Source: Antarcticibacterium sp. 1MA-6-2 (GTDB lineage: Bacteria > Bacteroidota > Bacteroidia > Flavobacteriales > Flavobacteriaceae). From it: a DNA stretch of 64,000 nucleotides. This document shows positions 52,195 through 61,707 of this stretch, in pieces. Position numbers and translations under genes: made by a program. Position 1 is the stretch's first letter; each line of letters starts with the position of its first letter. The stretch lies in NCBI RefSeq assembly GCF_021535135.1, contig NZ_CP091036.1, positions 4,030,001-4,094,000 on the forward strand. The letters are read 5' to 3'. Below the pieces are notes generated by a model. That model saw nothing but the letters and a program-made list of their open reading frames with translations, ran no database searches and was not told where the DNA came from.

Positions 52195-52267
52195 GCGAAA
52201 ATAGCTCAGTTGGTAGAGCGCCACCTTGCCAAGGTGGAGGTCGCGGGTTCGAATCCCGTTTTTCGCT
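52195..52267 (+). tRNA. tRNA-Gly (anticodon GCC)
   Basis: 73 bases. Acceptor stem GCGAAAA/TTTTCGC, D-arm AGCTCAGTTGGTAGAGC, anticodon arm CCACCTTGCCAAGGTGG with GCC in the loop, TPsiC arm CGGGTTCGAATCCCG, discriminator T. CCA is not encoded. Confidence 0.97.
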
Positions 52268-52282
52268 CAGTATACAATCCAC

Positions 52283-52368
52283 GCTCGGATGGTGGAATTG
52301 GTAGACACGTTGGACTTAAAATCCAATGACCAGCAACGGTCGTGCGGGTTCAAGTCCCGCTCCGAGTA
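52283..52368 (+). tRNA. tRNA-Leu (anticodon TAA)
   Basis: 86 bases with a long variable arm, as expected for leucine. Acceptor GCTCGGA/TCCGAGT (a G-U pair at the end), anticodon stem TTGGA/TCCAA with TAA in the loop CTTAAAA, TPsiC arm GCGGGTTCAAGTCCCGC. Fifteen bases after tRNA-Gly, so the two are likely co-transcribed. Confidence 0.96.
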
Positions 52369-52371
52369 CAG

Positions 52372-52409
52372 AAACCCTCTTTATCTTATTGATTTAGAGG
52401 GTTTTTTTT
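52372..52409 (+). terminator. Terminator of the tRNA pair
   Basis: Stem AAACCCTCT/AGAGGGTTT with a 15-base AT loop and a run of eight T, directly after tRNA-Leu. Confidence 0.88.
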
Positions 52410-52620
52410 GGTTTTAAGTTTTAAAAATTACCAAAATACAACTGATTATTAATCGTTCAAAAGCAGTTATCAAAAACTTAGAATTAATTATTTTTAAAGG
52501 CCTAAGATAGCTAGTTTTTCTCGCAATTAATTTTATACTACATTATACTTCCTTTTGAAGTTATAGTTAGTATTTTTTAAAGTTTTGGAAAACTAGTACC
52601 TTTAACATAAAACCTCCCAA

Positions 52621-53334
52621 ATGAAAACCAAAAAATATAAAATTTTTGAAAAAATTTTATATTACATCCATCAAAAAAAGATTGTGTCTGGTCCTTTTCA
52701 GGGAATGTTTTATATTAATACATCTCATGGCAGTGCCTTTTTACCTAAAATTTTAGGAACTTACGAAAAGGAGTTACACAATATTATTTCTGAAATAGTA
52801 AATAAGGAGTATGAGATAATCATAGATATAGGGGCGGCTGAAGGTTTTTATGTAGTAGGATTGGCTTATTTAAAAAAGATAGAGGGACACAGAAATTTTT
52901 TAATACAGGCCTTTGACACGAATTTGGCTGCTCATCCTTATATCAAAGAATTGGCTATTAAAAATAATGTTCAAAACAATATTGAAGTTCATGAGTTTTG
53001 TAATCACGAAGTTTTAAATACTCTACCCGATAAAAATATTTTTATTTTATGTGATATTGAAGGTGCTGAAACATCTTTATTAGATCCCCAAAAAGTCGAG
53101 AAGCTTTATAAAATAGATATGTTAGTAGAGCTGCATGACGGTAAAGAAAATTTCGCTTTAGAAGAATTCACTCAAAGGTTTAGGAATAGCCATAATATTG
53201 AGGTAATTCATTTTAGGGGGAGGCAGCCTGAGGAAGCGCCCTGGTGGCTTCTTCATCCAAAGCTAAAAGTAACTGCTGTTCGTGAAGGGAGAAAAAGAGG
53301 ACTTAAATGGATGTATTTAAAAGCTAAGCATTAA
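52621..53334 (+). CDS. Class I SAM-dependent methyltransferase-like protein
   Basis: 237 residues. A Rossmann-type motif IIDIGAAEGFYVVGLAYL at about 75-92 fits the SAM-binding glycine loop, and ILCDIEGAETSLLD at about 140 corresponds to the acidic strand seen in FkbM-like enzymes. No membrane helix. The first gene after the tRNA pair, in an AT-rich segment with Lys/Ile/Asn-rich proteins. In this context a glycan or lipid methyltransferase is plausible, but the substrate is unknown. Confidence 0.65.
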   Translation: MKTKKYKIFEKILYYIHQKKIVSGPFQGMFYINTSHGSAFLPKILGTYEKELHNIISEIVNKEYEIIIDIGAAEGFYVVGLAYLKKIEGHRNFLIQAFDTNLAAHPYIKELAIKNNVQNNIEVHEFCNHEVLNTLPDKNIFILCDIEGAETSLLDPQKVEKLYKIDMLVELHDGKENFALEEFTQRFRNSHNIEVIHFRGRQPEEAPWWLLHPKLKVTAVREGRKRGLKWMYLKAKH

Positions 53335-53440
53335 ATATATGGTTGGAAATTAATATGTAAGATATTAATAAGGACATAAGTGTTAGGATATAACCTGTAG
53401 AGAATATCTTCTAAAAACAATTCCTCTACCACATATAATT

Positions 53441-53448
53441 TATATTTG
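53441..53448 (+). promoter_or_regulatory. Possible -7 element TATATTTG
   Basis: Matches TAnnTTTG and ends 13 bases before the ATG of the membrane protein gene at 53462. No TTG -33 box found. Confidence 0.35.
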
Positions 53449-53461
53449 TTTAACAGTCTTT

Positions 53462-55035
53462 ATGAAGTTTAATATTCTTTCTAAAGTTTTTTTTGTCTTT
53501 GCTGTTCTTTATTATTTCTCGTGGATATTTTTTGGTTTAGATTTTACAGATGGTTTTTACCATTTAAACCAGGCGATTTATTCTGAGGGTAATAAACACG
53601 TTTTCTCATTCCTCCTAAGCTCCTTAACAATTGAATCAATTATTAAAGTCTTTGGCGGAAAACTTATTACTTTAAGATTTATAAATACTTTTTTTTACTG
53701 GTTTCTTTGCTATTACCGTTCTTCATCGTTAGAAACAAGAAAAAAGGATCCAAATTATATCTTTACCTGGGCAGTACATTAATTTTAATTTCTCCGTTAA
53801 ATGCTAATATTTTAGGCTATGATACTCTAAGTGTATTTCTTCTTTCTCTCATTTTCTCCCTTACAGTTCTATACCTTTCAAAAGCCAATTTTTTCTTGAT
53901 AGGATTAATTTCGTTTTTATGTGGAGCAGCAGTTGTGGTAAGAATTCCTAATGTTGCGGTAATACCTATTGTTATGCTAAGTGTATTTTTTCAATTAAAA
54001 GAGGGGAGAAAAAGGGAAAAGAGGTGGCAAGATCCTTTATTCGTGCTTATCCTTTCCTTATCGACTATAGCTATATTTTATTTATTGTATTACAACGGGC
54101 TGGGAAAATTACAAAAGACAGTAGAAGGTTCAGAATACTACTCATTGAAAAGTCTTATAACAAATTATTTAAAGGATGCATTCAAACTATTGCTGTACAT
54201 AATTTTAAACCTGAGTTTGTTTTCAATTTACAAATTCCTGCTGTTAAAGAAATTGGGTAGAATTTCTTTAGTAATTTTTGGAATTGTATATTTCATCTTT
54301 ATAATTCTTTTTATTTATAATACCAATTATTCGTGGAATTATTCTCTTTTTTTGATCTCTCTACCTTTGTCTATCGTAGGAGTCCACACTTACCAGAACC
54401 GCGAGATTCCTCAATTTAAAAATAGCTTGATTATATACACCTTTGTACTATTCCTTTTTGTCAATCCTTTGGGATCAATAACCGGACTTTTAAAAGTTTC
54501 TTCTTTGTTTTTGCTTTTTCCTTTTGTAATGTGGTATACAGGAATAGAATTAAAAAGGTTTTGGATATTGATATTTATCATTTTAATTCCCCTCTCAATA
54601 TTGGAAAAGGGGAGCGGTATTTTTGAAGATAAAAATTTAAATTTGTTGAACTCTCCAGTAGAAAGTGAATTATTATACCCGCTTAGAACGAATGAGTTGA
54701 GAGCTCAATTTTTGAGAAAAATTCAAGCTGAGGTAGCAGATTTACAGGGCAAAGGCTATAATGTATATTTCTATGGAAATAAATCTCACATTTTTAGATA
54801 TCTCTATCCCGAGTCATCTTTAGGTATTGATTCTTTTTTCCAGCCTGTGGAGACTCTCCAGTTCATTTCCCAAATTGAGAGAAAAATTTCGGGTAAAGAA
54901 AAAATAGCAATTTTTGTAGTGAATTTATATCCGGAGAAAAGAGCAATATATGAAATTACTCCTTTAGAAAATGAATTACAGAATCTCGGTCTGGAACGGG
55001 TTGTCGATGAGGCAATGATTTTTTATAAGAAATAG
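53462..55035 (+). CDS. GT-C-like polytopic membrane protein (one homopolymer frameshift)
   Basis: About 525 residues after repair, with around eleven hydrophobic helices. After helix 1 comes GLDFTDGFYHLNQAIY, an acidic first loop of the kind seen in lipid-linked-sugar glycosyltransferases (PMT/ArnT class). A soluble domain of about 130 residues follows the last helix (ELRAQFLRKIQAEVADLQGKGYNVYFYG). The frame changes in a run of eight T near 53690 (FINTFF then LLVSLLLPFF); nine T would join the halves. No sequence signature settles the sugar or acceptor. Likely part of an envelope-glycan island. Confidence 0.65.
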
Positions 55036-55173
55036 AACAGATAAGCAATTCATTATAATTGTGCCTTACATAGCAAAAAAGAAGTTCACTATTTTTTGAG
55101 CGGTACAATAAATTATAATGAACAGTATTTTGATCAATTCGAGTTAAGATTTTTTTGGCTTCTTCAGGAACCA

Positions 55174-55378
55174 CTATACCTTTTCGAAAATTTCACCTAT
55201 AAAATTTTTTATTGCATCGATTCTTCTTACCGGATCCTGGGGTAAATACCATTTTATCGGCCAGATATGTCTTTAAAATTTTTATAGCCCCTCATTCTTT
55301 TAGCTTCACTTTCAGGAATTATCTTTTTACCATTAAGTTCTTGTATACATCAGCATTTGGAGGTGTGGTAGATCCGTA
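55174..55378 (-). pseudogene. Decayed gene fragment, protein-like C-terminus in several frames
   Basis: Reading the minus strand, a protein-like text is spread over three frames: YGSTTPPNADVYK, then ELNGKKIIPESEAKRMRGYK and NFKDISGR, then KWYLPQDPVRRIDAIKNFIG and EIFEKV with a stop at 55174-55176. At least two small indels separate the parts and no start remains. It is the C-terminal remnant of an unidentified protein, perhaps a sugar-related enzyme. The rest of the 55036-55552 gap holds nothing I can identify. Confidence 0.5.
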
Positions 55379-55552
55379 CCTGAGAGTTTTCTATATTTTA
55401 TTTTAATGACCCGGTTTCTTATAACATATAAATGAGTTTGCAAATAACTTTTGCCTTTTCTCAATTTGGTGCAGCTTTGGCATAATTCTTCCGTAGATTT
55501 AAAAAATGAGGATTGGATTTTTTTTCTCTTTCACTTTTTAAGTTTTAAAAAT

Positions 55553-56878
55553 ATGTTCATATACAAAACTACTTTTTTACTGATTTATGCCATTTTTGTC
55601 TTGGGAATTAGTTCCACTTTAAATAAAGATACTTCAGCACTTACATTGAGGACCATAAAGGGTGCGGAAGAAGTAGTTGATACTACAAATATTTATTATA
55701 TCAATGTCCAGGGGGGAGGTGATTTGACTAAACATATTCAGGATCAAATAGATGCTGTACCCAATGGAACAGCTCAAAAGGCAAATGTTATAAAATTCCC
55801 AAGAGGACGATTTTGGACAGAAGGAAATTTGGAATGGAACCCAAAGGGAAAAAATGGAATTATAAACTTTGTAAACAAGCACCATCTAATTATTGAAGGT
55901 TTTTCCAAAGAAGAGCCTACTGTTTTTTACACCAAGGCTCCCGCAATACCTTTTGGTGGTAATGTTAGTAGAGGAAATTACTCCCATAGGAGGCATTTCA
56001 GAATTCATCAAAGCACAAATATTACTGTTAGAAACATTCGAATTGAGGGTTCAAATACTATTGAAGGAAAGGTATTAGGTTCATCATCAGAATTTACACC
56101 TGATTTTTGGGAAGGTGGAAAGGATTCAGGTAGTAAATCAGGTTTTCCAGCTTACCAGTCTTACTGGGAATTTGAACATGCTTTTGACATTATAAATTCT
56201 CAAAATATTACCATTGAAGATTCCTCCGTTTATGGTGTTTGGGGGGATGGAGTATATATAGGCCAAAGTACTACAAATCCATCAGAAAACATTATTTTAC
56301 GAAACCTGCATCTCAAGTTTACAGGCTTACAGGGAATTGCGGTCTCTGATGCGAGGAAGATTATTATAGACAAGGTGTGGATTGATAAAGGTAGGAGATC
56401 AGGTATTGATTTAGAGCCTTTTCATGATGAAGGTTTTGCCAATGATGTTGAAGTGAGAAATTCAAAAATTGATGTTCAGTTAACCCCCTTTGCAGCAGGT
56501 GGAAGAGGTGATGTAAGTAATATTTACATTCACAATAATGAATATACAGGTTCAGGTAATACTATTTTTTGCAGGACCTCAAATGAGAAGAATCCTACAA
56601 TTAGAAAAAACTGGAAATTTATAAAAAATGTGAGAACCAATACTTATGGCAGCTCTTCTCCTGTCATAAAATTTGGCTGGACAGAAAATATTTTGATTGA
56701 AGGAAATGTTGACAGAGTTTCGCATAAAAAAGGATTGTACGTAGGTGCTTCGTATTGCAATAATATAGTAATTAAAGATAATGAGGTTAAAGGGGGGAAA
56801 GCCATTAGAATATATAAAAGTAATAACCTCGAGGTGAAAAAAAATAAACCTGGCTTAGAGGTTATTAATAATGGATAG
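55553..56878 (+). CDS. Secreted right-handed beta-helix protein
   Basis: 441 residues from the ATG at 55553 (MFIYKTTFLLIYAIFVLG), preferred over the upstream ATG at 55451 because it begins the signal peptide. NIYYINVQGGGDLTKHIQDQID and INFVNKHHLIIEGFSKEEPT are followed by regular beta-helix coils such as NITVRNIRIEG, NITIEDSSVYGVWGDGVYIG and NILIEGNVDRV. Pectate-lyase-like fold; residues usually catalytic in lyases cannot be assigned. Exported glycan-binding or glycan-cleaving protein is the likely role. Genes around it are accessory and AT-rich. Confidence 0.8.
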   Translation: MFIYKTTFLLIYAIFVLGISSTLNKDTSALTLRTIKGAEEVVDTTNIYYINVQGGGDLTKHIQDQIDAVPNGTAQKANVIKFPRGRFWTEGNLEWNPKGKNGIINFVNKHHLIIEGFSKEEPTVFYTKAPAIPFGGNVSRGNYSHRRHFRIHQSTNITVRNIRIEGSNTIEGKVLGSSSEFTPDFWEGGKDSGSKSGFPAYQSYWEFEHAFDIINSQNITIEDSSVYGVWGDGVYIGQSTTNPSENIILRNLHLKFTGLQGIAVSDARKIIIDKVWIDKGRRSGIDLEPFHDEGFANDVEVRNSKIDVQLTPFAAGGRGDVSNIYIHNNEYTGSGNTIFCRTSNEKNPTIRKNWKFIKNVRTNTYGSSSPVIKFGWTENILIEGNVDRVSHKKGLYVGASYCNNIVIKDNEVKGGKAIRIYKSNNLEVKKNKPGLEVINNG

Positions 56879-56965
56879 ACATCATATTATTCTTTTTAAC
56901 TCCATAGCTCCTGTAAACAAGGGTTTAAATAGTAAACAGGACTTTTAACCGCCAACCTAAAAAAC

Positions 56966-56973
56966 TATCTTTG
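56966..56973 (+). promoter_or_regulatory. Possible -7 element TATCTTTG
   Basis: Matches TAnnTTTG, 53 bases before the ATG of the PP-loop gene. Confidence 0.35.
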
Positions 56974-57026
56974 CAAATGCAATATTTCTATTCAATATTA
57001 TAATAGAGAAGTCAAACCCTGAAAGT

Positions 57027-58223
57027 ATGATAATAATTGAAAAACCGCATCTTCAGCTTTTGCAAAATGATCTTGCTGAATTATCAGTAAAGTTTACTTT
57101 AGAGAATAAAGAGCAAAAACTTTGGTACACGGTTCCCGGAAAATATGAGAAGTATTTGGTTACGGAAAATTTGGATGCTTTTCTTGTAGGATTACTTTTT
57201 TTAGCTTTAAAGAAGGGAGAAGATATAACTTTAAAAGGCCCGGTTTCGTCAAAACTGCTGTATTCAATTAATCATTACCTAATTCCTGCGTTATGCCTTG
57301 CAAATCCTGACTTGAAGGAAATAAAAGTTAATGCCTTAGAATTAAACGAAAACAATTTAAATGTGGGTAATGTTGCAGCCACAGGTCTTTCCTGCGGTGT
57401 TGATTCATTTTCAGCTTATTATGATCACAGGAACGAAACAGGTTCATATAAAATTAAATATTTCACCTTTTTTAATGCTGGATCTCATGGATCTGGAGGA
57501 AATTTCACTCAAAAAGTTTTTAAACAAAGATTGAAAAAATCTGAAAAATTTGCTGCCCGGGAAGGAAAGGAAATTATACCAATTGATTCCAACCTTAGTG
57601 AAATTTTAATGATGAAGTTTCAGAAAACTAACACTTTGCGTAATGCGTCCTGTGCTCTACTTCTGCAAAAACTGTTTAGAAATTATTATTCAGCTTCTAA
57701 AAATAGGTTTGATTTTTTCAAGCTTCACGACTATGATACTCAGGATTATGATTCTCTTATTTTAAATATGCTTTCTACAGAATCTACAACCTTTTTTTCT
57801 GCAGTTGCAAATCTTACTAGATTAGAAAGAACAAGCTTTATTGCAGATTTTGAAGGGACTTATGATCATCTTGATATTTGTACGAGTCCTCGTAGAAAGC
57901 AAGAAGAGGGAATAAATTGTTCTAAGTGTAAAAAATGTTTAAGAACAGCTCTCACCCTCGATCTTTTAGGCAAACTGGAGCGTTATGAAAATGTGTTTCA
58001 TTTAGATGTTTACCGAAAGAATAAAGATAATTTTATTTGGTATATAATTTCTACCAGGAATGATAATCAAATTAGTAGTGATCTTTATAAGCTGCTCAAG
58101 GAAAAAAATGAGATTAACTATTACAAAATCGCTCTTTCCAAACTGAAAAATCAAAAAAAGAAAATTTACAGGTTGGTTGACGGCAATAAAAATCCGGATC
58201 ATTCAACCACAAAGTCAAAATAG
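57027..58223 (+). CDS. PP-loop (adenine nucleotide alpha-hydrolase-like) protein of unknown substrate
   Basis: 398 residues, soluble. An N-terminal beta domain (1-110) precedes the PP-loop variant GLSCGVDSFSAYY near 118, where SGGxDS has become SCGVDS. Around 290-310 there is a Cys cluster (CTSPRRKQEEG then CSKCKKCLRTALTLD) of the CxxCxxC type, possibly a metal site. PP-loop enzymes activate a carbonyl or phosphate with ATP, as in QueC, TilS or sugar amidotransferases. The partner genes suggest glycan chemistry, but this is inferred. Its 3' end overlaps the convergent dipeptidase gene by 25 bases. Confidence 0.65.
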   Translation: MIIIEKPHLQLLQNDLAELSVKFTLENKEQKLWYTVPGKYEKYLVTENLDAFLVGLLFLALKKGEDITLKGPVSSKLLYSINHYLIPALCLANPDLKEIKVNALELNENNLNVGNVAATGLSCGVDSFSAYYDHRNETGSYKIKYFTFFNAGSHGSGGNFTQKVFKQRLKKSEKFAAREGKEIIPIDSNLSEILMMKFQKTNTLRNASCALLLQKLFRNYYSASKNRFDFFKLHDYDTQDYDSLILNMLSTESTTFFSAVANLTRLERTSFIADFEGTYDHLDICTSPRRKQEEGINCSKCKKCLRTALTLDLLGKLERYENVFHLDVYRKNKDNFIWYIISTRNDNQISSDLYKLLKEKNEINYYKIALSKLKNQKKKIYRLVDGNKNPDHSTTKSK

Positions 58224-58873
58224 GTATTGGGAAACATTTCTGGGCGAAAGGTGTAATGCCACCATTCCTGGGAATAGGAGAAAAATCCATATTTACGCAT
58301 TGTTTTTCGTAGAAGTTCCCTGTTCTCTTTTTGTTTCTCTGATACTTGTGTGGAGGAGTGATGAGATATTTCGCCAAAAAAATCGTAACTCCCACCCATA
58401 TCAACAGGTTCTCCTGATTCTGCTTCTACCAGGCTTAGATCCACGGTACTGCCTCTCGAATGTCCTGATTTCGTAGCTATATATCCCAGGCGAAACAACT
58501 GATCCTTTGGAAGTTTTGGGTAAAAATCTCTTTTCATTAGAGTATCAGCCTTGTCTCGAGACCACTTAATAAAATGATCGACCGCTCTTTGAGGTCGGTA
58601 TGCATCAAAGATTTTAATACAATATCCGCTGTTCTTTAAATCCTCCTGAACTTTTCCTAAAGCTTTGGCTGCAGGTTCAGTAAGAATTGCCCGGGAACCC
58701 TTATATCCTGTAACCGGAGACCCTAAAAAGTTGTTTGTACCTGTGTACCTAAGGTCAACAATAATATCGGGAATTACTTCATCCACATACACAAAACCCT
58801 TCGGCAAAATTTTTAATTGGCCAAAGCACAGAATATTCATTAAGAAGATGAAAATAAAATAACTGGGTTTCAT
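58199..58873 (-). CDS. D-alanyl-D-alanine dipeptidase, VanX/DdpX family (M15D)
   Basis: 224 residues from the ATG at 58873 (MKPSYFIFIFLMNILCFG), chosen because it begins a signal peptide. Zinc-site motifs: SGHSRGSTVDL (SxHxxGxxxD) near 145, and EWWHYTF near 205 with the catalytic Glu and third ligand. FDAYRPQRAVDHF is also typical. Cleaves D-Ala-D-Ala or related dipeptides, here probably for peptidoglycan recycling because no VanH/VanA homologues are next to it. Divergent from the multi-PAS kinase gene. Confidence 0.92.
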   Translation of the reverse strand: MKPSYFIFIFLMNILCFGQLKILPKGFVYVDEVIPDIIVDLRYTGTNNFLGSPVTGYKGSRAILTEPAAKALGKVQEDLKNSGYCIKIFDAYRPQRAVDHFIKWSRDKADTLMKRDFYPKLPKDQLFRLGYIATKSGHSRGSTVDLSLVEAESGEPVDMGGSYDFFGEISHHSSTQVSEKQKENRELLRKTMRKYGFFSYSQEWWHYTFRPEMFPNTYFDFVVE

Positions 58874-59056
58874 AGATAATTCTGTTCCTGAAAAATAAGA
58901 AAAACTTTCAACCTTAATAATTTTTAATTTGAAAGTAATATTCCTGGAGTAATTTTTTAAAAAATGCTCAATTTTGCTGTTAAGCCCCAACAGAAGCTAT
59001 AAAATTAATGTATTTTTGAAGTTAATATTGACGAATCTTATTCGGAAATTATCATC

Positions 59057-61705
59057 ATGGAAAAAACTTCTTTAGAACCTGATTCTTCAATTGTTTTTAA
59101 ACCTGTTCTTAAAGCAAATGCGGAGGCAATATTAAAAGTTGCCCAGGGTTCTTTACTTGTTTTGGATAGGGAGCTAAGAATAATTTCCGGAAATAAAGAT
59201 TTTTATATCCATTCTCATCTTTCGCCTAAAGTCATAGAAAAACAATTTCTGCGGGATGTTTTTACGTATGAAATGGGCTTCGAACAATTGTTGCACACTA
59301 TAATTACAGGGAAAAAACAATCAGATAGTTCAACAATAATTCTCAATAACTTATCAGTCAAAAAACAATTTGATATTTCTATAGGTCGTTTGGATCTCGA
59401 AGCCGGGGAAATTCTGCTTTTAATAAATTTTAAAAATTCATCTACAGGTCCTTTAACAGGTTCAAAAAGAACTTTTACAAAAGGATTGAATGATATTTTA
59501 TCTCACGCACCAGCTGCAATTTGTACCCTACGGGGTCCGAAGCATATTTTTGAACTGGCCAATGAACGCTATATTAACTTGGTTGGAAAAACCAACATTC
59601 TTGGTAAGGAAGTGCGTCAGGTTCTGCCTGAAGTTGAAAACCAGAGCTTTTTCGAAATTCTTGACAAAGTTTATTCTACAGGAAATCCATTTGTGGGAAA
59701 TGAAATCCCTATTAAACTGGACGTGGGAGAGGAAGAGCCAAGACTTTCCTACCTGGACTTTGTGTATCATCCCACAAGAAGTTCTGGAGGGGAAGTAGAT
59801 GGCATTTTTGTGCATGCTATAGATGTAACCGAACAGGTGTTGGCAAGGAAAAAAGTCGAAGAAAGTGAAAAACAATTACGCACGTTTATTAACACTGCAC
59901 CTGTAATTCTTTGGTTAACAAACAAGGATGGGTATAGTCCTTTCCTGAATAAAAACTGGATGGACTATACTGGCCAGAGTGAGCAACAGGTAAAAAATTA
60001 TGGTTGGTTAGATGCCATTCATCCTAATGACAAAGAACGGGCCGAAACTTCATTTATAGAAGCTAATAGAAATCGTCAAAGCTATCGTACAACTTATCGA
60101 CTTTTAACCAAAGCGGGAAATTACAGGTGGATGATAGCACGGGGTGTGCCTAATTATACATCAGATGGTACTTATAAGGGCATGATAGGTACGGTTGTAG
60201 ATGTTCACGAGGATAAAATAAAGGAGCAATTGCTAAGGGAAAAGGAGCATAGAATTCGCTCTATTGTTGAAGAAGCTACTGTTGCTACGGCTCTTTATAC
60301 GGGAAGAGAGATGAAGATTGAGCTGGCCAATGATGCCATGATCCAATTATGGGGTAAGGACAGATCTGTTGTGGGGAAAACCTTGCGTGAAGCCTTGCCT
60401 GAACTTGAAGGTCAGCCTTTTTACGGTCTTCTTGACAAGGTATTCACCACAGGTGAAACATATTGGGGGAAAGAGGACAGGGTGGAGTTAAATATCGAGA
60501 ATGAACTTAAATCAGGTTATTTCAGCTTTACCTATAAACCTTTGCGCAATGAGAAAGGGCAAATTTATGGAATTTTAAATATGGCTCTTGATGTGTCGGA
60601 AATGGTGGAATCTAAAAATCTTTTGAAGGAAAGTGAATCCAGGTTTAGGCAAATGGCCGACCTTATGCCGGAGAAAGTTGCAAAGAGTGATGTTAATGGG
60701 GAACCAATTTATTTTAATCAAAATTGGATACAGTATAGCGGATTAAGCTTTGAGGAGCTCAAAATTCACGGAGTTATGGATCTTATTCACCCTGAGGAGA
60801 AGGAAGAATTTGTAAGACGATGGAATGCCTCTTTAGCAACAGGTAATAGGTTTGAAATGGAATTTAGGTGTAGGAACGCAGAAGGCAAATATAAATGGCA
60901 TTTAAGTAGGGGAGAGGCCATGCGTAATGAAGATGGGATAATTAACCGATGGATCGCTACTACGACAGAAATTCAAAAAATAAAGGAGGAGGAGAAAAGA
61001 AAGGAAGATTTTCTTAAAATGGTAAGTCATGAATTGAAAACTCCTGTCACCTCCATTAAAGGATATGTCCAGCTATTGCTAAGTCTCCTTAACAACAGTA
61101 AAACAACCGATATTTCTTCGCTTCCTTTAAAGCCTTCTCTTGAAAGAATTGATCATCAAATCGTTCGGCTTACCCGGTTGATTTCAGAAATGTTGGACCT
61201 AAGCAGATTGGAAGAAAATAAACTGGAGCTAAGGAAGGAAACCTTTAATTTAAATAAACTGGTAGATCAAACCGTTCAGGATATTACTTATACCAATACC
61301 CAACATGAAATAGAAGTTTTTCATGATTTTAATTGTAATATACATGCCGATAAAGATAGGATAGGGCAGGTTCTAATAAACTTCGTGACCAATGCTATAA
61401 AATATTCACCCGAGAACCGCAAAGTAGAAATTTATATACGGGAGATTGAAAAAGGATTTGTGAATGTTTGTGTGAAAGATCGTGGTATAGGAATTGAAGA
61501 GAAGGACCATAAAAGAATTTTTAAACGTTTTTATCGTGTAGGAACAAAAAGTGAGGAGACTTATTCAGGCTTTGGAATTGGTTTGTACCTTGCTAAAGAA
61601 ATAATTCACCGCCATGAGGGCTCTATTACGGTAAAAAGTAAATTGGGCAAAGGATCAGAGTTTGGTTTCAATCTCTCGGTGGCCGCTAAAGATCAAGAGA
61701 GTTAA
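59057..61705 (+). CDS. Cytoplasmic multi-PAS sensor histidine kinase
   Basis: 882 residues without a membrane helix. About five PAS-type units occupy residues 20-645; two share the phrase family ANERYINLVGK / ANDAMIQLWGK with LPEVENQSF / LPELEGQPF, which suggests internal duplication. Kinase core: H-box FLKMVSHELKTPVTSIKGY near 655, N-box VLINFVTNAIKYSP, G1 VKDRGIGIEEKD, F-box RIFKRFYRV, G2 GFGIGLYLAKEII. It senses an intracellular cue of unknown nature. The receiver gene starts two bases after its stop. Confidence 0.93.
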   Translation: MEKTSLEPDSSIVFKPVLKANAEAILKVAQGSLLVLDRELRIISGNKDFYIHSHLSPKVIEKQFLRDVFTYEMGFEQLLHTIITGKKQSDSSTIILNNLSVKKQFDISIGRLDLEAGEILLLINFKNSSTGPLTGSKRTFTKGLNDILSHAPAAICTLRGPKHIFELANERYINLVGKTNILGKEVRQVLPEVENQSFFEILDKVYSTGNPFVGNEIPIKLDVGEEEPRLSYLDFVYHPTRSSGGEVDGIFVHAIDVTEQVLARKKVEESEKQLRTFINTAPVILWLTNKDGYSPFLNKNWMDYTGQSEQQVKNYGWLDAIHPNDKERAETSFIEANRNRQSYRTTYRLLTKAGNYRWMIARGVPNYTSDGTYKGMIGTVVDVHEDKIKEQLLREKEHRIRSIVEEATVATALYTGREMKIELANDAMIQLWGKDRSVVGKTLREALPELEGQPFYGLLDKVFTTGETYWGKEDRVELNIENELKSGYFSFTYKPLRNEKGQIYGILNMALDVSEMVESKNLLKESESRFRQMADLMPEKVAKSDVNGEPIYFNQNWIQYSGLSFEELKIHGVMDLIHPEEKEEFVRRWNASLATGNRFEMEFRCRNAEGKYKWHLSRGEAMRNEDGIINRWIATTTEIQKIKEEEKRKEDFLKMVSHELKTPVTSIKGYVQLLLSLLNNSKTTDISSLPLKPSLERIDHQIVRLTRLISEMLDLSRLEENKLELRKETFNLNKLVDQTVQDITYTNTQHEIEVFHDFNCNIHADKDRIGQVLINFVTNAIKYSPENRKVEIYIREIEKGFVNVCVKDRGIGIEEKDHKRIFKRFYRVGTKSEETYSGFGIGLYLAKEIIHRHEGSITVKSKLGKGSEFGFNLSVAAKDQES

Positions 61706-61707
61706 AT

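Noticed and set aside
52283-52368. Attachment-site duplication of the tRNA-Leu 3' end
   Set aside because: I found no second copy of the tRNA 3' sequence near the far end of the island and no integrase gene.
54956-55174. Minus-strand ORF of 72 codons overlapping the membrane protein end
   Set aside because: Its composition is not protein-like and it overlaps the well-supported plus-strand gene; only the text upstream of 55174 looks like a real gene remnant.
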